Shown here piece after piece: positions 52,567 to 61,842 of a DNA stretch of 64,000 nt (its first letter is position 1; each line of letters starts with the position of its first letter). The stretch lies in the NCBI RefSeq assembly GCF_002929305.1, contig NZ_PJIO01000009.1:163260-227259 (forward strand), read 5' to 3'. Origin of the DNA: Arthrobacter sp. GMC3 (GTDB lineage Bacteria; Actinomycetota; Actinomycetes; Actinomycetales; Micrococcaceae). The notes under the pieces are model-generated. The model did no database searches. It had not been told where the DNA came from and saw only the letters and a list, made by a program, of their open reading frames with translations. The position numbers were made by a program, and so were the translations under genes.

Positions 52567-53808
52567 ATGTCTAACCTCAGTTCCCGTTCAAAGTTCCGTG
52601 CCGCAACGCCTGGTTTGGTGGCCGGAACGGCTCTCCTTGCCCTCGCTTTGAGTGCCTGTGGCAGTGCCTCAACGTCCGGAACTGGTGCCGCCGCTGGCGG
52701 CAATGCCGGGACCGCGTCGGTGAGCAACGGCGCAGCCCAGGTCACCGTCAGCGTTGAAAAGGTCAACGGCGAGGACCAGTGCGTCCCCAATTTCAGTTCA
52801 GCCCCCGCCGGGCCGGTGACGTTCACCGTCTCCAACAAGGACGCCTCGGGCGTCAGCGAGGTGGAACTGCTGAGCGACAAGCGCATCCTCGGTGAACGTG
52901 AAAACGTCATTCCCGGTCTGAAGGCCGTCAGTTTCACCGTGACCCTTGATGGCGGAACGTACCAGATCTACTGCCCGGGTGCCGGAACAGAGAAGACCAC
53001 GTTCACCGTTACCGGTGGCGCCTCCGCCGGGTCCGCCAATGGTGTGAGCGACCAGCTCAAGGCTGGCACCGAGGGGTACGCAAAGTATGTGGCAGGGCAG
53101 GTGGATTCGTTGGTAACGGCCGTTGCCGCCCTGCAAACAGCGGTGGACTCCGGCGACGTGGCGGCAAGCCAGAAAGCATATGCCGCGGCCCGCCCGTTCT
53201 ATGAAAGGATCGAACCGGTGGCCGAGAGCTTCCCAGACCTTGACCCCGCGCTTGACTTGCGTGTGGCCGACGTCGAGCCCGGGGCCAAGTGGACAGGTTT
53301 CCATCCCTTGGAGAAGGACTTGTTTGAAAGCAAGGCCATCACCGCCGACACCAAGGCCCTGGCGGCCGGCATTGTCACGAACGTAGGAACGCTGAAGAAG
53401 CTGACGGACGATTTGGCGGCCTCCGACGGCTACAAGCCCGAGGAACTCGCCAACGGCGCCAGCGGCCTGTTGGAAGAGGTACAGTCCGCCAAAATCACCG
53501 GCGAGGAGGAGGCGTACTCCAAACTGGACTTGGTTGATTTTGTGGCCAATATTGAGGGCTCACAGCAGGCCTTTGAGTACCTCAAGCCCGCGTTGACCCA
53601 GATCGACTCCGGCCTGACCACGGAAATCTCCAGCCAGTTCGACACTGTCAACAAGGCCATGGCCGCCTACGCCGATCCCGAAGCCTTGGGCGGTTACAAG
53701 CCGTACACGGCCGAGTTGAAAGCCTCCGACGCCGCCTCCCTGACTCAGTTGATCCAGTCGCTGCAGGCCCCCTTGGCCAAGATCGCTGAAAAGGTTGCCA
53801 CGGTCTAA
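52567..53808 (+). CDS. efeO: Iron-uptake lipoprotein EfeO
   Basis: Extracytoplasmic iron-binding component; 413 residues. A signal peptide ends in lipobox LSAC with Cys31. An N-terminal cupredoxin-like domain (about 55-155: VTVSVEKVNGEDQCVPNFSS) is followed by the helical M75 peptidase-like domain with GFHPLEKDLFE, the HxxE metal motif. This full-length Cup+M75 form is the standard EfeO. The stop is directly followed by efeB. Confidence 0.94.
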   Translation: MSNLSSRSKFRAATPGLVAGTALLALALSACGSASTSGTGAAAGGNAGTASVSNGAAQVTVSVEKVNGEDQCVPNFSSAPAGPVTFTVSNKDASGVSEVELLSDKRILGERENVIPGLKAVSFTVTLDGGTYQIYCPGAGTEKTTFTVTGGASAGSANGVSDQLKAGTEGYAKYVAGQVDSLVTAVAALQTAVDSGDVAASQKAYAAARPFYERIEPVAESFPDLDPALDLRVADVEPGAKWTGFHPLEKDLFESKAITADTKALAAGIVTNVGTLKKLTDDLAASDGYKPEELANGASGLLEEVQSAKITGEEEAYSKLDLVDFVANIEGSQQAFEYLKPALTQIDSGLTTEISSQFDTVNKAMAAYADPEALGGYKPYTAELKASDAASLTQLIQSLQAPLAKIAEKVATV

Positions 53809-55104
53809 ATGAGCAACGAACAGCCCGTCGATTCCCTCTCCCGTCGCCGCTTCTTTGGCGGTGCCGGTTCGGTTGCCGCCGCCGGGGCCGGTGGTTTGAT
53901 TCTCGGTGCCGGCGGCGCCACCGCGGTGGGCGGGGCGGTGGCCAACGCGCAGGAACCCAACCCGGCGGCCGACGTTGAACGCCTCCAGGCAGCTAGCGCG
54001 GCCCTGAGCTACCCGTACTACGGCACACATCAGAGCGGCATCGACACTCCCCCGCAGGACCACCTGGTGTTTACGGCCTTCGACTTGAGCGCCACCACGC
54101 CCACTGAGTTGCAGCTGGTGTTGGCCAAGTGGTCGGCGGCAATGGCTGAGATGACGGCGGGCCGCCCCGTGGGCAAGGTGGAGCCGGGCCGCGAGCAGGG
54201 GGTTCCCGTTGACACCGGTGAGGCGTTCGACATGGGTCCGCAGGGGCTGACCCTAACACTTGGTTTTGGCCCGTCCCTTTTTGATGCCAGGTTTGGGCTG
54301 GCCAAGTTTGCTCCGATCGACTTCGCAAACCTGCCCGCAATGGCCGGCGAAGCACTTGATCCCGCCTACACGGGTGGCGATTTGTGCATCCAGGCCTGCG
54401 CCAATGATCCGCAGGTGGCCTACCACGCGGTGCGGAATCTGGCCCGGATGGCCAGGACGTCGGTGAAAACAAAGTGGACGGTGCTCGGCTTTGGCCGGGC
54501 CTCGGCAGGGCCCACGCAAAAGACCCCCCGTAACCTGATGGGCTTCAAGGACGGCACCCGCAACGTCAGTGGCGAAGCGGATTTTGCCGAGCACGTATGG
54601 GTGGGCGAGGAGGCGGGGCAGCCGTGGATGAAGGGTGGCAGCTACCTGGTTGCCCGCAAGATCCACATGCTCATTGAGACCTGGGATGAGGACCCGATCG
54701 GCGATCAGCAGAGCGTCTTTGGGCGCACCAAGCAAGAAGGCGCCCCGCTCTCGGGACAGTCCGAACACGACGTCCCCGACTTCCATGCAACGGTGGCCGG
54801 CAAGGCTGCGATCGCCCCCGATTCACACATTGCCCTAGCCGCCCATGAGAACAATGGTGGCACCAAGATCCTGCGCCGCGGCTACAACTTCACCGACGGC
54901 CTGGATTCGGTGGGCCGTCTCGACGCCGGGCTCATGTTCATCAGCTACCAAAAGAACCCGGAACAATTTGTGGCCTTACAGCGCAAACTCGGGTCCTCGG
55001 ACAGGCTCAACGAGTACATCCGGCACGTGGGCTCCGCCGTTTTCGCGATCCCCGCAGGGTTACCGGAGGCGGGAAGCTACTACGGCAAGGACTTCTTCGC
55101 CTAG
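53809..55104 (+). CDS. efeB: Tat-exported DyP-type heme peroxidase EfeB
   Basis: 431 residues. Twin-arginine signal SLSRRRFFGGAGSVAAAG at the N terminus. The DyP signature GXXDG appears as MGFKDGTRNVSG; the heme-ligand region is DSHIALAAHENNGG and the distal arginine block ILRRGYNFTDG. In efeUOB systems EfeB oxidises ferrous iron or extracts it from heme outside the membrane. Starts on the base after the efeO stop, so it is fully coupled. Confidence 0.95.
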   Translation: MSNEQPVDSLSRRRFFGGAGSVAAAGAGGLILGAGGATAVGGAVANAQEPNPAADVERLQAASAALSYPYYGTHQSGIDTPPQDHLVFTAFDLSATTPTELQLVLAKWSAAMAEMTAGRPVGKVEPGREQGVPVDTGEAFDMGPQGLTLTLGFGPSLFDARFGLAKFAPIDFANLPAMAGEALDPAYTGGDLCIQACANDPQVAYHAVRNLARMARTSVKTKWTVLGFGRASAGPTQKTPRNLMGFKDGTRNVSGEADFAEHVWVGEEAGQPWMKGGSYLVARKIHMLIETWDEDPIGDQQSVFGRTKQEGAPLSGQSEHDVPDFHATVAGKAAIAPDSHIALAAHENNGGTKILRRGYNFTDGLDSVGRLDAGLMFISYQKNPEQFVALQRKLGSSDRLNEYIRHVGSAVFAIPAGLPEAGSYYGKDFFA

Positions 55105-55115
55105 CTCCTGCGGCT

Positions 55116-55907
55116 CTATGCGTCCGGCGCCACAATGACCTCGGTGCCGGCGTCGCCGAACGCCTGCAACTGTTCGGCGGTGATGCCGGAGTCGGTGATG
55201 AGCTTGTGAAAGCTGCCCTCCTCCATGGTGGCAAAGGCGCGCCTGCCAATCTTGGAGGAGTCGGCCAGCATGTACGATTCCGAGGCCCTCCCGGCCATGC
55301 GCGAATTCACCGACGCCTCACCTTCGTCGTCGATGGTGGGGCCGGCCCCGGGCTCAATGCCGTTGACGCCGATGAAGGCGATGTCCAGGGCCACCTTTTG
55401 CAGGATCGAATCCGCGTAGGGGCCCACCAGCTCGTAGGACTGCGGGTTGACGATGCCGCCGGTGACCATGATTTTGAAGTTGGGCCGAATGGCCAGCTGG
55501 GCGGCGATGTTAATGGCGTTGGTGACAACTGTCAGGGTGGGCCGGTTGGAGGGTTCCATCAGATCCTCGCGCGTGGATAAGACTTGGGCCAGGGCGGTGC
55601 TGGTGGTTCCCCCGCACAAGCCAATGACGGCACCCTTGGGAATCAGCTCACTGGCTGCCATGGCGATGCTGTGCTTTTGTGCCGAGTGGTCGTCCCGGTT
55701 GTAGCGCCCGGGCAGGTTGTAGGAGACGGACCCAGCCATGGCGCCGCCACGGGTGCGGGTGAGCAGGCGCTCGGTGGCCAGCGAGTCCAGGTCCCGTCGC
55801 GCGGTTGCCGGGGAGACACCCAACTTGAGCACTATTTCCTCGACCTCCACCTGCCCGCTCGTGGCCAAAAGATCAAGGATGGCGGTCAAGCGTTCGTTGC
55901 GGTTCAT
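55116..55907 (-). CDS. DeoR/GlpR family sugar-operon regulator
   Basis: 263 residues. The N-terminal HTH is MNRNERLTAILDLLATSGQV, GVSPATARRDLDSLATERLL with RTRGGA, the classic DeoR pattern. The C-terminal DeoRC sensor domain has IPKGAVIGLCGGTTSTALAQ and DIAFIGVNGIEPGAGPT. ATG 55907 follows GGGGAG. It is the last gene of the sugar-phosphate operon, 100 nt after the aldolase, and probably represses it until a phosphorylated sugar appears. Confidence 0.92.
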   Translation of the reverse strand: MNRNERLTAILDLLATSGQVEVEEIVLKLGVSPATARRDLDSLATERLLTRTRGGAMAGSVSYNLPGRYNRDDHSAQKHSIAMAASELIPKGAVIGLCGGTTSTALAQVLSTREDLMEPSNRPTLTVVTNAINIAAQLAIRPNFKIMVTGGIVNPQSYELVGPYADSILQKVALDIAFIGVNGIEPGAGPTIDDEGEASVNSRMAGRASESYMLADSSKIGRRAFATMEEGSFHKLITDSGITAEQLQAFGDAGTEVIVAPDA

Positions 55908-56007
55908 GTTTTCTCTCCCCTGGGAATACTTACTGCCAACCATCAAAGGTACCCCCGCCGCGGACGACGGCGGCGCCACCTCGGGCGCATGGCCTTGGCT
56001 TTTGCCT

Positions 56008-56847
56008 TTATTTGGCGTTGGCAAACAGGGCCAGCAGCCTGGCCACCTCGGGAATCAGGGCCTCACGGCCGGCGCCGAGGTACTTGCGTGAATCGACAAC
56101 GGCCGGGTTCGCTTCAAGGTACGCGCGCACTCCCCGGGTGAAGAAGCCGTTCAGGTGGGTTGAGACGTTGATCTTGGTCATGCCCGCCAGTATGGCCGCC
56201 ACAATGTTCTCATCCGAGACGCCTGAGGAGCCGTGCAGGACTAGGGGCACTTCCAGCGCTGCCTTTAGCTCGGCGATGCGGCCAAGGTTCAGTGCGGCGG
56301 ACCGTTCGGTCATGGCATGTGAGGAACCCACGGCAACGGCCAGGGCGTCCACGCCGGTGGCCGCGACAAAGGCGGCGGCCTCGGTGGGATCGGTGAGGAC
56401 ACCGGGTGCGTGGGCACCGTCCTTGCCTCCCACCTTGCCCAGCTCGGCTTCGACGTAGACGCCGCGTGCGTGGGCGTAGGCAGCAACCCGGGCCGTCACC
56501 TCCACGTTCTTCTCATACTCGAAGTGCGCGCCGTCGTACATGATGGAGCCAAAGCCCATATCCACGGCCTGGTAGGCCAGCGCCTCGTCCTCAGCGTGGT
56601 CAAGGTGCACGGCCACAGGCACCGACGCCTTGCGGGCGGCTGCCAGCGTGGCCAAAGCAATGGGTTCAAGGCCGCCGTGGAACTTGGCACAGTTCTCGGA
56701 GATCTGCACAATAACCGGCAGCCCGGCTACCTCGGCGCCAGCAATGAGGCTTTCGAGGGTTTCCAGGTGGACCACATTGAAGGCGCCCTGGCCGGTGCCG
56801 GCCGTAGCGGCAAGGTCCATGATGTCGCGGGTGTTCGTCAAAGCCAT
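56008..56847 (-). CDS. Class II fructose/tagatose-bisphosphate aldolase
   Basis: Zinc aldolase of 279 residues. Zinc and catalytic residues: VPVAVHLDHAEDEALAYQAV (HxDH), VYVEAELGKVGGKDG, PLVLHGSSGVSDENI (HGSSG) and KINVSTHLNGFF. These fit GatY/KbaY/FbaA-type enzymes that cleave a ketose-1,6-bisphosphate to DHAP and glyceraldehyde-3-phosphate. The operon context favours the tagatose or fructose branch of a peripheral pathway over glycolysis. Confidence 0.92.
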   Translation of the reverse strand: MALTNTRDIMDLAATAGTGQGAFNVVHLETLESLIAGAEVAGLPVIVQISENCAKFHGGLEPIALATLAAARKASVPVAVHLDHAEDEALAYQAVDMGFGSIMYDGAHFEYEKNVEVTARVAAYAHARGVYVEAELGKVGGKDGAHAPGVLTDPTEAAAFVAATGVDALAVAVGSSHAMTERSAALNLGRIAELKAALEVPLVLHGSSGVSDENIVAAILAGMTKINVSTHLNGFFTRGVRAYLEANPAVVDSRKYLGAGREALIPEVARLLALFANAK

Positions 56848-56859
56848 GAAGTGTGTTCC

Positions 56860-57810
56860 TTAGTGGTCTGTGATGATGAGTTGTGCGGCCAGTTCGGCGT
56901 GGCGTAAGGAGATTTCGCCTGCTCCAGGCATGAGCACAGCCGCCGCGCTCCAGGCGGTGGCGCGGCGGAGGATCTCGCGAATGTCCGTGACTCCGTTGGC
57001 GAGGGCGACGGCGGCCGCACTGACGGCCGCGTCGCCGGCACCCGTGGGGTTCCCGGCCAAGGGGGCTGGCAGCTTTGCTTGGATGCATCGCCCCGGCGTT
57101 GCGGCGTCAAAGGCGAGCATGCCTTCTTCCCCCACACTGACCAGAACACGTTTTGCGCCGAGGTCCATCAGCTTGCGCGCGGCACTGACAAGGTCCGTCT
57201 CCCCGACGGCTTCCATCAGCTCGTGGTTGTTCGGCTTGAGCAGATCGGCGCCAGCTTTGGCGGCGGTCAGGATGCCGCTGCCGGAGGTGTCGATGATGGC
57301 CGGGACGCCCGCGTCGTGCGCCATTGCCACCAGCGCCGGGTAAAAGTCGGCCGGAGCATTGACCGGAAGTGAGCCCGATCCCACCAGCACGCCCGGGCGG
57401 GTTTCCCCCCCACTTTCGGCCAGGTGATCTACAACGGCGGCAAATAGCGCCTGCCACTCGGCGGCACTCAGATCCGGGCCGGTTTCGTTGAAAATACTGG
57501 TGGTGTTGTTCACCGTGTCGACCAGGGCGATGGAGCGGCGGGTGGCGCCTTCCACGGAAATCAGCTGGTGGGCGATGCCGGAGGCCACTAGATCCTGACG
57601 AAACTGCTCACCGGAGGGTCCGCCCGCCGTCGAAATGGCGAATGTGGGGAACCCCAGCTGATGCGCCACACGGGAGACGTTCAGCCCCTTTCCGCCTGCC
57701 CGGTAGAGCGGGGTGGGTACCCGGTGGGAGGATCCCAGCTCCACGCCGTCGACCGTGTAGGTCACGTCCATGGCCGGATTCGGCGTGACAGTCAGAACAG
57801 TATTAGTCAA
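56860..57810 (-). CDS. PfkB-family hexose-phosphate kinase (LacC/FruK-like)
   Basis: 316 residues. TVTPNPAMDVTYTVDGVELG is the 1-phosphofructokinase/tagatose-6-phosphate kinase opening; RAGGKGLNVSRVAHQLG is PfkB signature 1; NPTGAGDAAVSAAAVALANG is signature 2 with the catalytic Asp. TTG start overlaps the ROK stop by 8 nt (TTGACTAA) with AAGG ten nt upstream. It makes the bisphosphate cleaved by the next enzyme. Confidence 0.91.
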   Translation of the reverse strand: MTNTVLTVTPNPAMDVTYTVDGVELGSSHRVPTPLYRAGGKGLNVSRVAHQLGFPTFAISTAGGPSGEQFRQDLVASGIAHQLISVEGATRRSIALVDTVNNTTSIFNETGPDLSAAEWQALFAAVVDHLAESGGETRPGVLVGSGSLPVNAPADFYPALVAMAHDAGVPAIIDTSGSGILTAAKAGADLLKPNNHELMEAVGETDLVSAARKLMDLGAKRVLVSVGEEGMLAFDAATPGRCIQAKLPAPLAGNPTGAGDAAVSAAAVALANGVTDIREILRRATAWSAAAVLMPGAGEISLRHAELAAQLIITDH

Positions 57811-58783
57811 CGCTGAAGACCTTTGCCGGTTCGGTGATTGTGTGTGCCTTCAGCGCGGAGCCAATCAGGCCGGCGTTCTCGCCCAGGACGGCGCGGACAT
57901 ACTGGGGCCTGCGGTGGAAGCTCAACAGTTCATCTACCCGAACCGCAAGGGGGTCGATCAGGGCCGCACCTGCCATGGAGAGCCCGCCGCCAAGGACCAC
58001 CGTTTCGGTGCCGAGAATGGAGACACACTGGGCAATGCTGAACGCCAGTGCGTTGATGGCATCGGTGAAGATCTGCTGCGCAAGGGGGTCGCCGTTCTGT
58101 GACTTCTCCAGAACCGCGCGGGCCCCGTCCACAGGGGTACCGCTGGCCTCTGCGTAGCGACGGGCAATGGCCCCGGCTGAACCCAGGGACTCCATGATCT
58201 GCATGCCGCCATCGGGGCCCGGGACCATGGCGTGGCCGATTTCCCCGGCATAGCCGTCACCGGAGATGCGGGCGCCGTCGCAGATCAGGGCTCCGGCGAT
58301 GCCTGTGCCAATGACGAGGACAAGAACGTCGCGTTTGCCAACGGCTGCGCCAATCCGGAATTCAGCTTCCCCAGCCATCGATACGTCGTGCCCAAAGGCG
58401 ACAGGCAGGCCCAGAGCCTGCGTCAAGGTGTCGGTAAAGGGGAAATCACGCCATCCCAGGTTGGCTGAATACACGCCGATTCCGTTGACTTCATCGACAA
58501 TCCCCGGCACAGTCACGCCGACGGCGGTGATGGTGATCTCCGGATGCGCAGCCCGGTACTCCGTGGTCAGTTCAACGATCCGGGCACAAACGCTCTCACC
58601 GGAGCGCCCTTCGTCCAAGGGGGTGGGGTGGCGTTGGAGGTCGTTGATGGCAATATTGTTGCCGCCAAGGTTTCCGGTGATGATTCCGACCTTCATGTCG
58701 GTGCCCCCCACGTCAAAGGCGAGAACACCCTGGGAGGTGGACGGTTGCGCCGACGTTGTGCTTGGGTGCGTGGAACTGTTCAT
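57803..58783 (-). CDS. ROK-family sugar kinase
   Basis: 326 residues. ATP-binding GVLAFDVGGTDMKVGIITG at the N terminus; VLVIGTGIAGALICDGARIS and AGEIGHAMVPGPDGG (the ExGH metal/substrate motif). The ROK zinc cluster CxCGxxGCxE is absent; the site reads GPDGGMQIMESLGSAGA instead, so this is a zinc-less member. Probably phosphorylates the free hexose or hexosamine. ATG 58783 has no strong ribosome-binding site. Confidence 0.9.
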   Translation of the reverse strand: MNSSTHPSTTSAQPSTSQGVLAFDVGGTDMKVGIITGNLGGNNIAINDLQRHPTPLDEGRSGESVCARIVELTTEYRAAHPEITITAVGVTVPGIVDEVNGIGVYSANLGWRDFPFTDTLTQALGLPVAFGHDVSMAGEAEFRIGAAVGKRDVLVLVIGTGIAGALICDGARISGDGYAGEIGHAMVPGPDGGMQIMESLGSAGAIARRYAEASGTPVDGARAVLEKSQNGDPLAQQIFTDAINALAFSIAQCVSILGTETVVLGGGLSMAGAALIDPLAVRVDELLSFHRRPQYVRAVLGENAGLIGSALKAHTITEPAKVFSVD

Positions 58784-58784
58784 G

Positions 58785-58796
58785 AAGTAATTACTT
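58785..58796. promoter_or_regulatory. 12-bp palindrome before the ROK kinase gene
   Basis: AAGTAATTACTT is a perfect 12-bp palindrome lying directly upstream of the ROK start, in the 135-nt gap behind the SIS gene. It could be an internal operator or merely cover the translation start region. Confidence 0.35.
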
Positions 58797-58918
58797 TCGC
58801 AAGAGGGATGCCGACTGCGTTGCCACCAACGAGCGCCCGGGAAGATGAATGTTAGGCACCGCACAAGTGAAACGTGGGGTGCCTAACACTTTAGCCAATG
58901 ACCGAGGTCGTCTGTGTT

Positions 58919-59815
58919 TCAGTCCGTCAGGATGACCGAACGTGTCAGGTTGCGCGGCAGGTCCGGGTTCATCCCGCGGGCGCGGGCACGTTCCAACGTG
59001 ACGCGGTGGACGCGGGCCAGCTCGGCCAGGGGGTGCACTGTGGTGTTGATGTACAGCGCGCCGGTCTTTTCCATGTCCTTATCCAGGCCCTCGGGCTGGT
59101 CGCCGAACATCCAGGTGACACGATTCGGGGCGGCGATGGAGATGGGGCCGTGGCGGTATTCCTTGGCCGGGTAGGACTCGGTCCAGCCCTGGACTGCCTC
59201 GCGCATCTTCAGGCCGGCTTCGTGGGCGAGGCCCACGGTCCAGTTGGTGCCCAGGAAGGTGAACTGCTCGGCGTCGATCAGTTCCTGCTCCACCGGTGCG
59301 GTGACTGCGGTCTTGGCGTCCTCGATGGCGACGCTGAGGTCAACACCGATGCTTGTCAGCAGGTACGTCAGGGCCGTGGTGGCAAAGCGGGTCTGCACCA
59401 CGGACTGCTCGTCAGCGTAAGGGAGTTCGACGACGTCGTCGGCCAGGGTCATGATCGGAGAGGTGGTGTCCCCGACAAGTGCGACGGTGCGCACGGTGCC
59501 CTGGATCGCGGTCAGGATTTCCAGCACCTCCGTGGTGGTTCCGGAGCGGGTGATGGCGACGACGGCGTCGTAGCCGCGTTCGGCGCCCAGGAACGCCTCG
59601 GACGCTGCGAAGGCGTCGGTGACACCCTTGCCTGCAGTTTCGCGGGCAGCGGCGTAGCTTTGTGCCATGAACCAGGAGGTGCCGCAACCGATGACAGCAA
59701 CACGCAGGCCGTCGGCCGGAAGCAGGTCCTCAGACTTGGCCTGCGCAATGGCGGTGGCCCAAACCTCAGGCTGGCTGGTCAGTTCGGCATCCATAAAGGG
59801 ACCAAGTTGGCTCAT
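58919..59815 (-). CDS. SIS-domain sugar isomerase/deaminase (AgaS/GlmS-like)
   Basis: 298 residues with two SIS domains. LRVAVIGCGTSWFMAQSYAA and AITRSGTTTEVLEILTAIQ (SRSGxT-type phosphosugar site) form the first; FTFLGTNWTVGLAHEAGLKM and ESYPAKEYRHGPISIAAPNR the second. The ExRHGP motif is shared by GlmS isomerase domains and AgaS ketose/aldose isomerases. First gene of the operon: it would convert an amino- or aldose-phosphate to the ketose-phosphate used by the PfkB kinase. I start at 59815 (AAGGAG ten nt upstream); 59824 is too close to the site. Confidence 0.88.
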   Translation of the reverse strand: MSQLGPFMDAELTSQPEVWATAIAQAKSEDLLPADGLRVAVIGCGTSWFMAQSYAAARETAGKGVTDAFAASEAFLGAERGYDAVVAITRSGTTTEVLEILTAIQGTVRTVALVGDTTSPIMTLADDVVELPYADEQSVVQTRFATTALTYLLTSIGVDLSVAIEDAKTAVTAPVEQELIDAEQFTFLGTNWTVGLAHEAGLKMREAVQGWTESYPAKEYRHGPISIAAPNRVTWMFGDQPEGLDKDMEKTGALYINTTVHPLAELARVHRVTLERARARGMNPDLPRNLTRSVILTD

Positions 59816-59917
59816 GCTGTGCATTCTCCTTCTGCTGAAGTGAGCGGCCAGGCAACGTATTGTTGCTTGCTTCTTCACTTGACGTATTGATAATTACCTT
59901 AGCACAAAATGATTATT

Positions 59918-59943
59918 ATTGACTTGAAAGCGTCACTATCAAT
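59918..59943. promoter_or_regulatory. AT-rich regulatory region of the sugar operon
   Basis: ATTGA and TCAAT frame a 26-bp stretch about 100 nt upstream of the SIS gene. The surrounding 59865-59950 is far richer in A and T than the rest of the window and repeats TTGA(C/T) several times, as expected for a DeoR-type operator and promoter region. No single site can be fixed. Confidence 0.35.
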
Positions 59944-60000
59944 CAAATTGCGTCATCTGGTTTGCGTTGTCGACGGATGTTGAGATCTTGCCAGCATCAG

Positions 60001-60636
60001 TCACCAGGGGCCAAGCGTTGTCTCCGGGTCCAGCGGTTCGCGACCTGCCACCCAAGCCATGAACCGCCGTCGTTCGATAGCGGAGCCCAGCCGATCGGAG
60101 ACGGTGGCAAGCAACACCGGCAAGTCCCAGGCAACGTACTCATCCGGCCAGTCCAACGGCGTGTAGCCAAGGCCGAGATCGACATGGTGCATTTCCACCT
60201 CGCGCAGCCTGTGCGCCGGGCAACCAGCCACACCATAGTCCCCTCCCCCAAGGAACTCGCCGTTGGGCCACCCGGCCGCGGCACACTTTGCAAAGACGTC
60301 CTCAAGGAGTGACTGGCTGGACTGAAGGCCGGCGATGATCTCCACTGCGGACCGACCAGCTCCTTCCTCGATCTCGCCGCGGCGTTGTTCCTGGCCGCTG
60401 GCATACTTGGGAACATCATCTCCGCGCAGGGCACCGGAGAGGCGGCGCGCGTGCGCGTCAGCATTGCGAGCCAAGTGGGTCAAGACATGCCCCACCGTCC
60501 ACCCCGGCAGGCGACTCGATGACCTGACGTCGTCGTCTGTCAATGGCACAACGCGATGCACAAGGCGCGCCTGCGCCTCTACGCAGAGTTGGGCGGCTCG
60601 CCCCGGATTGCCCTCCAGCGTCAGGTGCGGATCCAT
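60001..60636 (-). CDS. Maleylpyruvate isomerase-family, mycothiol-dependent
   Basis: 211 residues. MDMPI fold: RLPGWTVGHVLTHLARNADA (first metal His and helix) and HRLREVEMHHVDLGLGYTPL (Glu and His ligands), with C-terminal FMAWVAGREP. Matches actinobacterial mycothiol-dependent maleylpyruvate isomerases. In the gentisate pathway these convert maleylpyruvate to fumarylpyruvate, but no gentisate genes are nearby, so the actual substrate is open. Confidence 0.87.
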   Translation of the reverse strand: MDPHLTLEGNPGRAAQLCVEAQARLVHRVVPLTDDDVRSSSRLPGWTVGHVLTHLARNADAHARRLSGALRGDDVPKYASGQEQRRGEIEEGAGRSAVEIIAGLQSSQSLLEDVFAKCAAAGWPNGEFLGGGDYGVAGCPAHRLREVEMHHVDLGLGYTPLDWPDEYVAWDLPVLLATVSDRLGSAIERRRFMAWVAGREPLDPETTLGPW

Positions 60637-60897
60637 GTCAGCTCCATCCTGCGCGAAGGGCTAATTTCGGCGAACCCGACTTGCACATAAGAACGCACGC
60701 CGGTCGGGTCTGGGATCAGCGCAAAGGCGTCCAAGGGAATCATGCCTCCAGTGTTCCATTTCTGTACGGACCGTCGGCAACCGCGCGAAGGCAGGGACCC
60801 GTGAGCCGTGATCGCAGGCCAATGCCCCGCCTCGTCCAAGGTGGACCAATCCCACTTCCCATAGACGACTAGCGGGATCCGTGTCGTTTCACTTGAA

Positions 60898-61758
60898 CTA
60901 CCCCAGCGCCCCAGGTCGGATCAGCCTATAGGCGTTAGCCAGGATCGCGTTCGTGAGCGCTTCTTCCGGCCCAGACATTAGGCGCAGCCGGTGTTGGAGC
61001 ACAAACTCAATTCGGCCTGGGGCAGGCAGTCCAGCAACTTCGGCCATGCCCTCAGGCAGAAGCGACCGGGAGTGCACCACAAAGCCCAAGCCAGCAGTAA
61101 CGGCAGTCCGAAGCCCCAGCTGGCTGTCGGTGACGCAGTTGATCCGGTAGCCGCGCCCAGAATCGGCCAATGCAGTGATGGCCGCCTCCCGCGTCAGGCT
61201 GGGCGGGCCGTACACAACAAGTGGCACCGGTCCACTTTCAGGAGCGATACCCCCAGGCGGTCCGGCCCAGACCAGGTCATCGTCCCAGACTAAACTCCCA
61301 TGCGTCTCCCCCACGCGACGCTTGCCAAATACCAAGTCCAGACGCCCGTTGCGCAGCTTTTCGTTCAGGATCTCGCTGAGCCCCACTGTCAGTTCCAGCT
61401 CGACCTTTGGGTGCTGTTGACGGAACTCACGCAGGATGTGTGGCAGTTCAGAAACCACCAAGTCATCCGAGGCACCAAACCGCAGCCGCCCGCGCAGGTC
61501 TCCGCCGGCGAAATACTGCTGGGCATTTTCAACGCTCTCCAGAATTGACCTGGCGAAGCCAAGCATGGCCGAGCCGTCGGCCGTCAGTTCTACGGTATGG
61601 GTGTCCCGCAGAAACAATTGACGCCCTACCTCTTTTTCCAACTTGGCAATGTGCCCACTGACAGTTGATTGGCGAAGCCCTAGCTCGTTAGCGGCCGCGG
61701 TGAATCCGCCGGCCTGCTCAACGGCAAGAAAGCTACGCAGTACGGGTGCATCAAACAT
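60898..61758 (-). CDS. LysR-family transcriptional regulator
   Basis: 286 residues. HTH: VLRSFLAVEQAGGFTAAANE, LGLRQSTVSGHIAKLEKEVG, RQLFLRDTHTVELTADG. The effector domain has LRFGASDDLVVSELPHILRE and LSEILNEKLRNGRLDLVFGK. Divergent from a bile-acid-symporter-family transporter with an 84-nt gap, the usual LysR-target arrangement. Confidence 0.92.
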   Translation of the reverse strand: MFDAPVLRSFLAVEQAGGFTAAANELGLRQSTVSGHIAKLEKEVGRQLFLRDTHTVELTADGSAMLGFARSILESVENAQQYFAGGDLRGRLRFGASDDLVVSELPHILREFRQQHPKVELELTVGLSEILNEKLRNGRLDLVFGKRRVGETHGSLVWDDDLVWAGPPGGIAPESGPVPLVVYGPPSLTREAAITALADSGRGYRINCVTDSQLGLRTAVTAGLGFVVHSRSLLPEGMAEVAGLPAPGRIEFVLQHRLRLMSGPEEALTNAILANAYRLIRPGALG

Positions 61759-61780
61759 TAGACCCTTTCATCGCGATCTA

Positions 61781-61804
61781 CGTTTACAATAAACTATCCA
61801 AACG
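61781..61804. promoter_or_regulatory. Inverted repeat in LysR/transporter gap
   Basis: CGTTT and AAACG separated by 14 nt, in the AT-rich centre of the divergent gap. It fits the interrupted dyads bound by LysR-type regulators. Confidence 0.42.
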
Positions 61805-61842
61805 TCTTTTACGATCACCACTGGCGGGAATATGTTTGGACC

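Noticed and set aside
60621..60839. Minus-strand frame of 72 codons between LysR and the maleylpyruvate isomerase gene
   Set aside because: It overlaps the start of the isomerase gene and has no recognisable homology. A stretch around GGMIPLDAFALIPDPTGV looks protein-like, but this alone is not enough.
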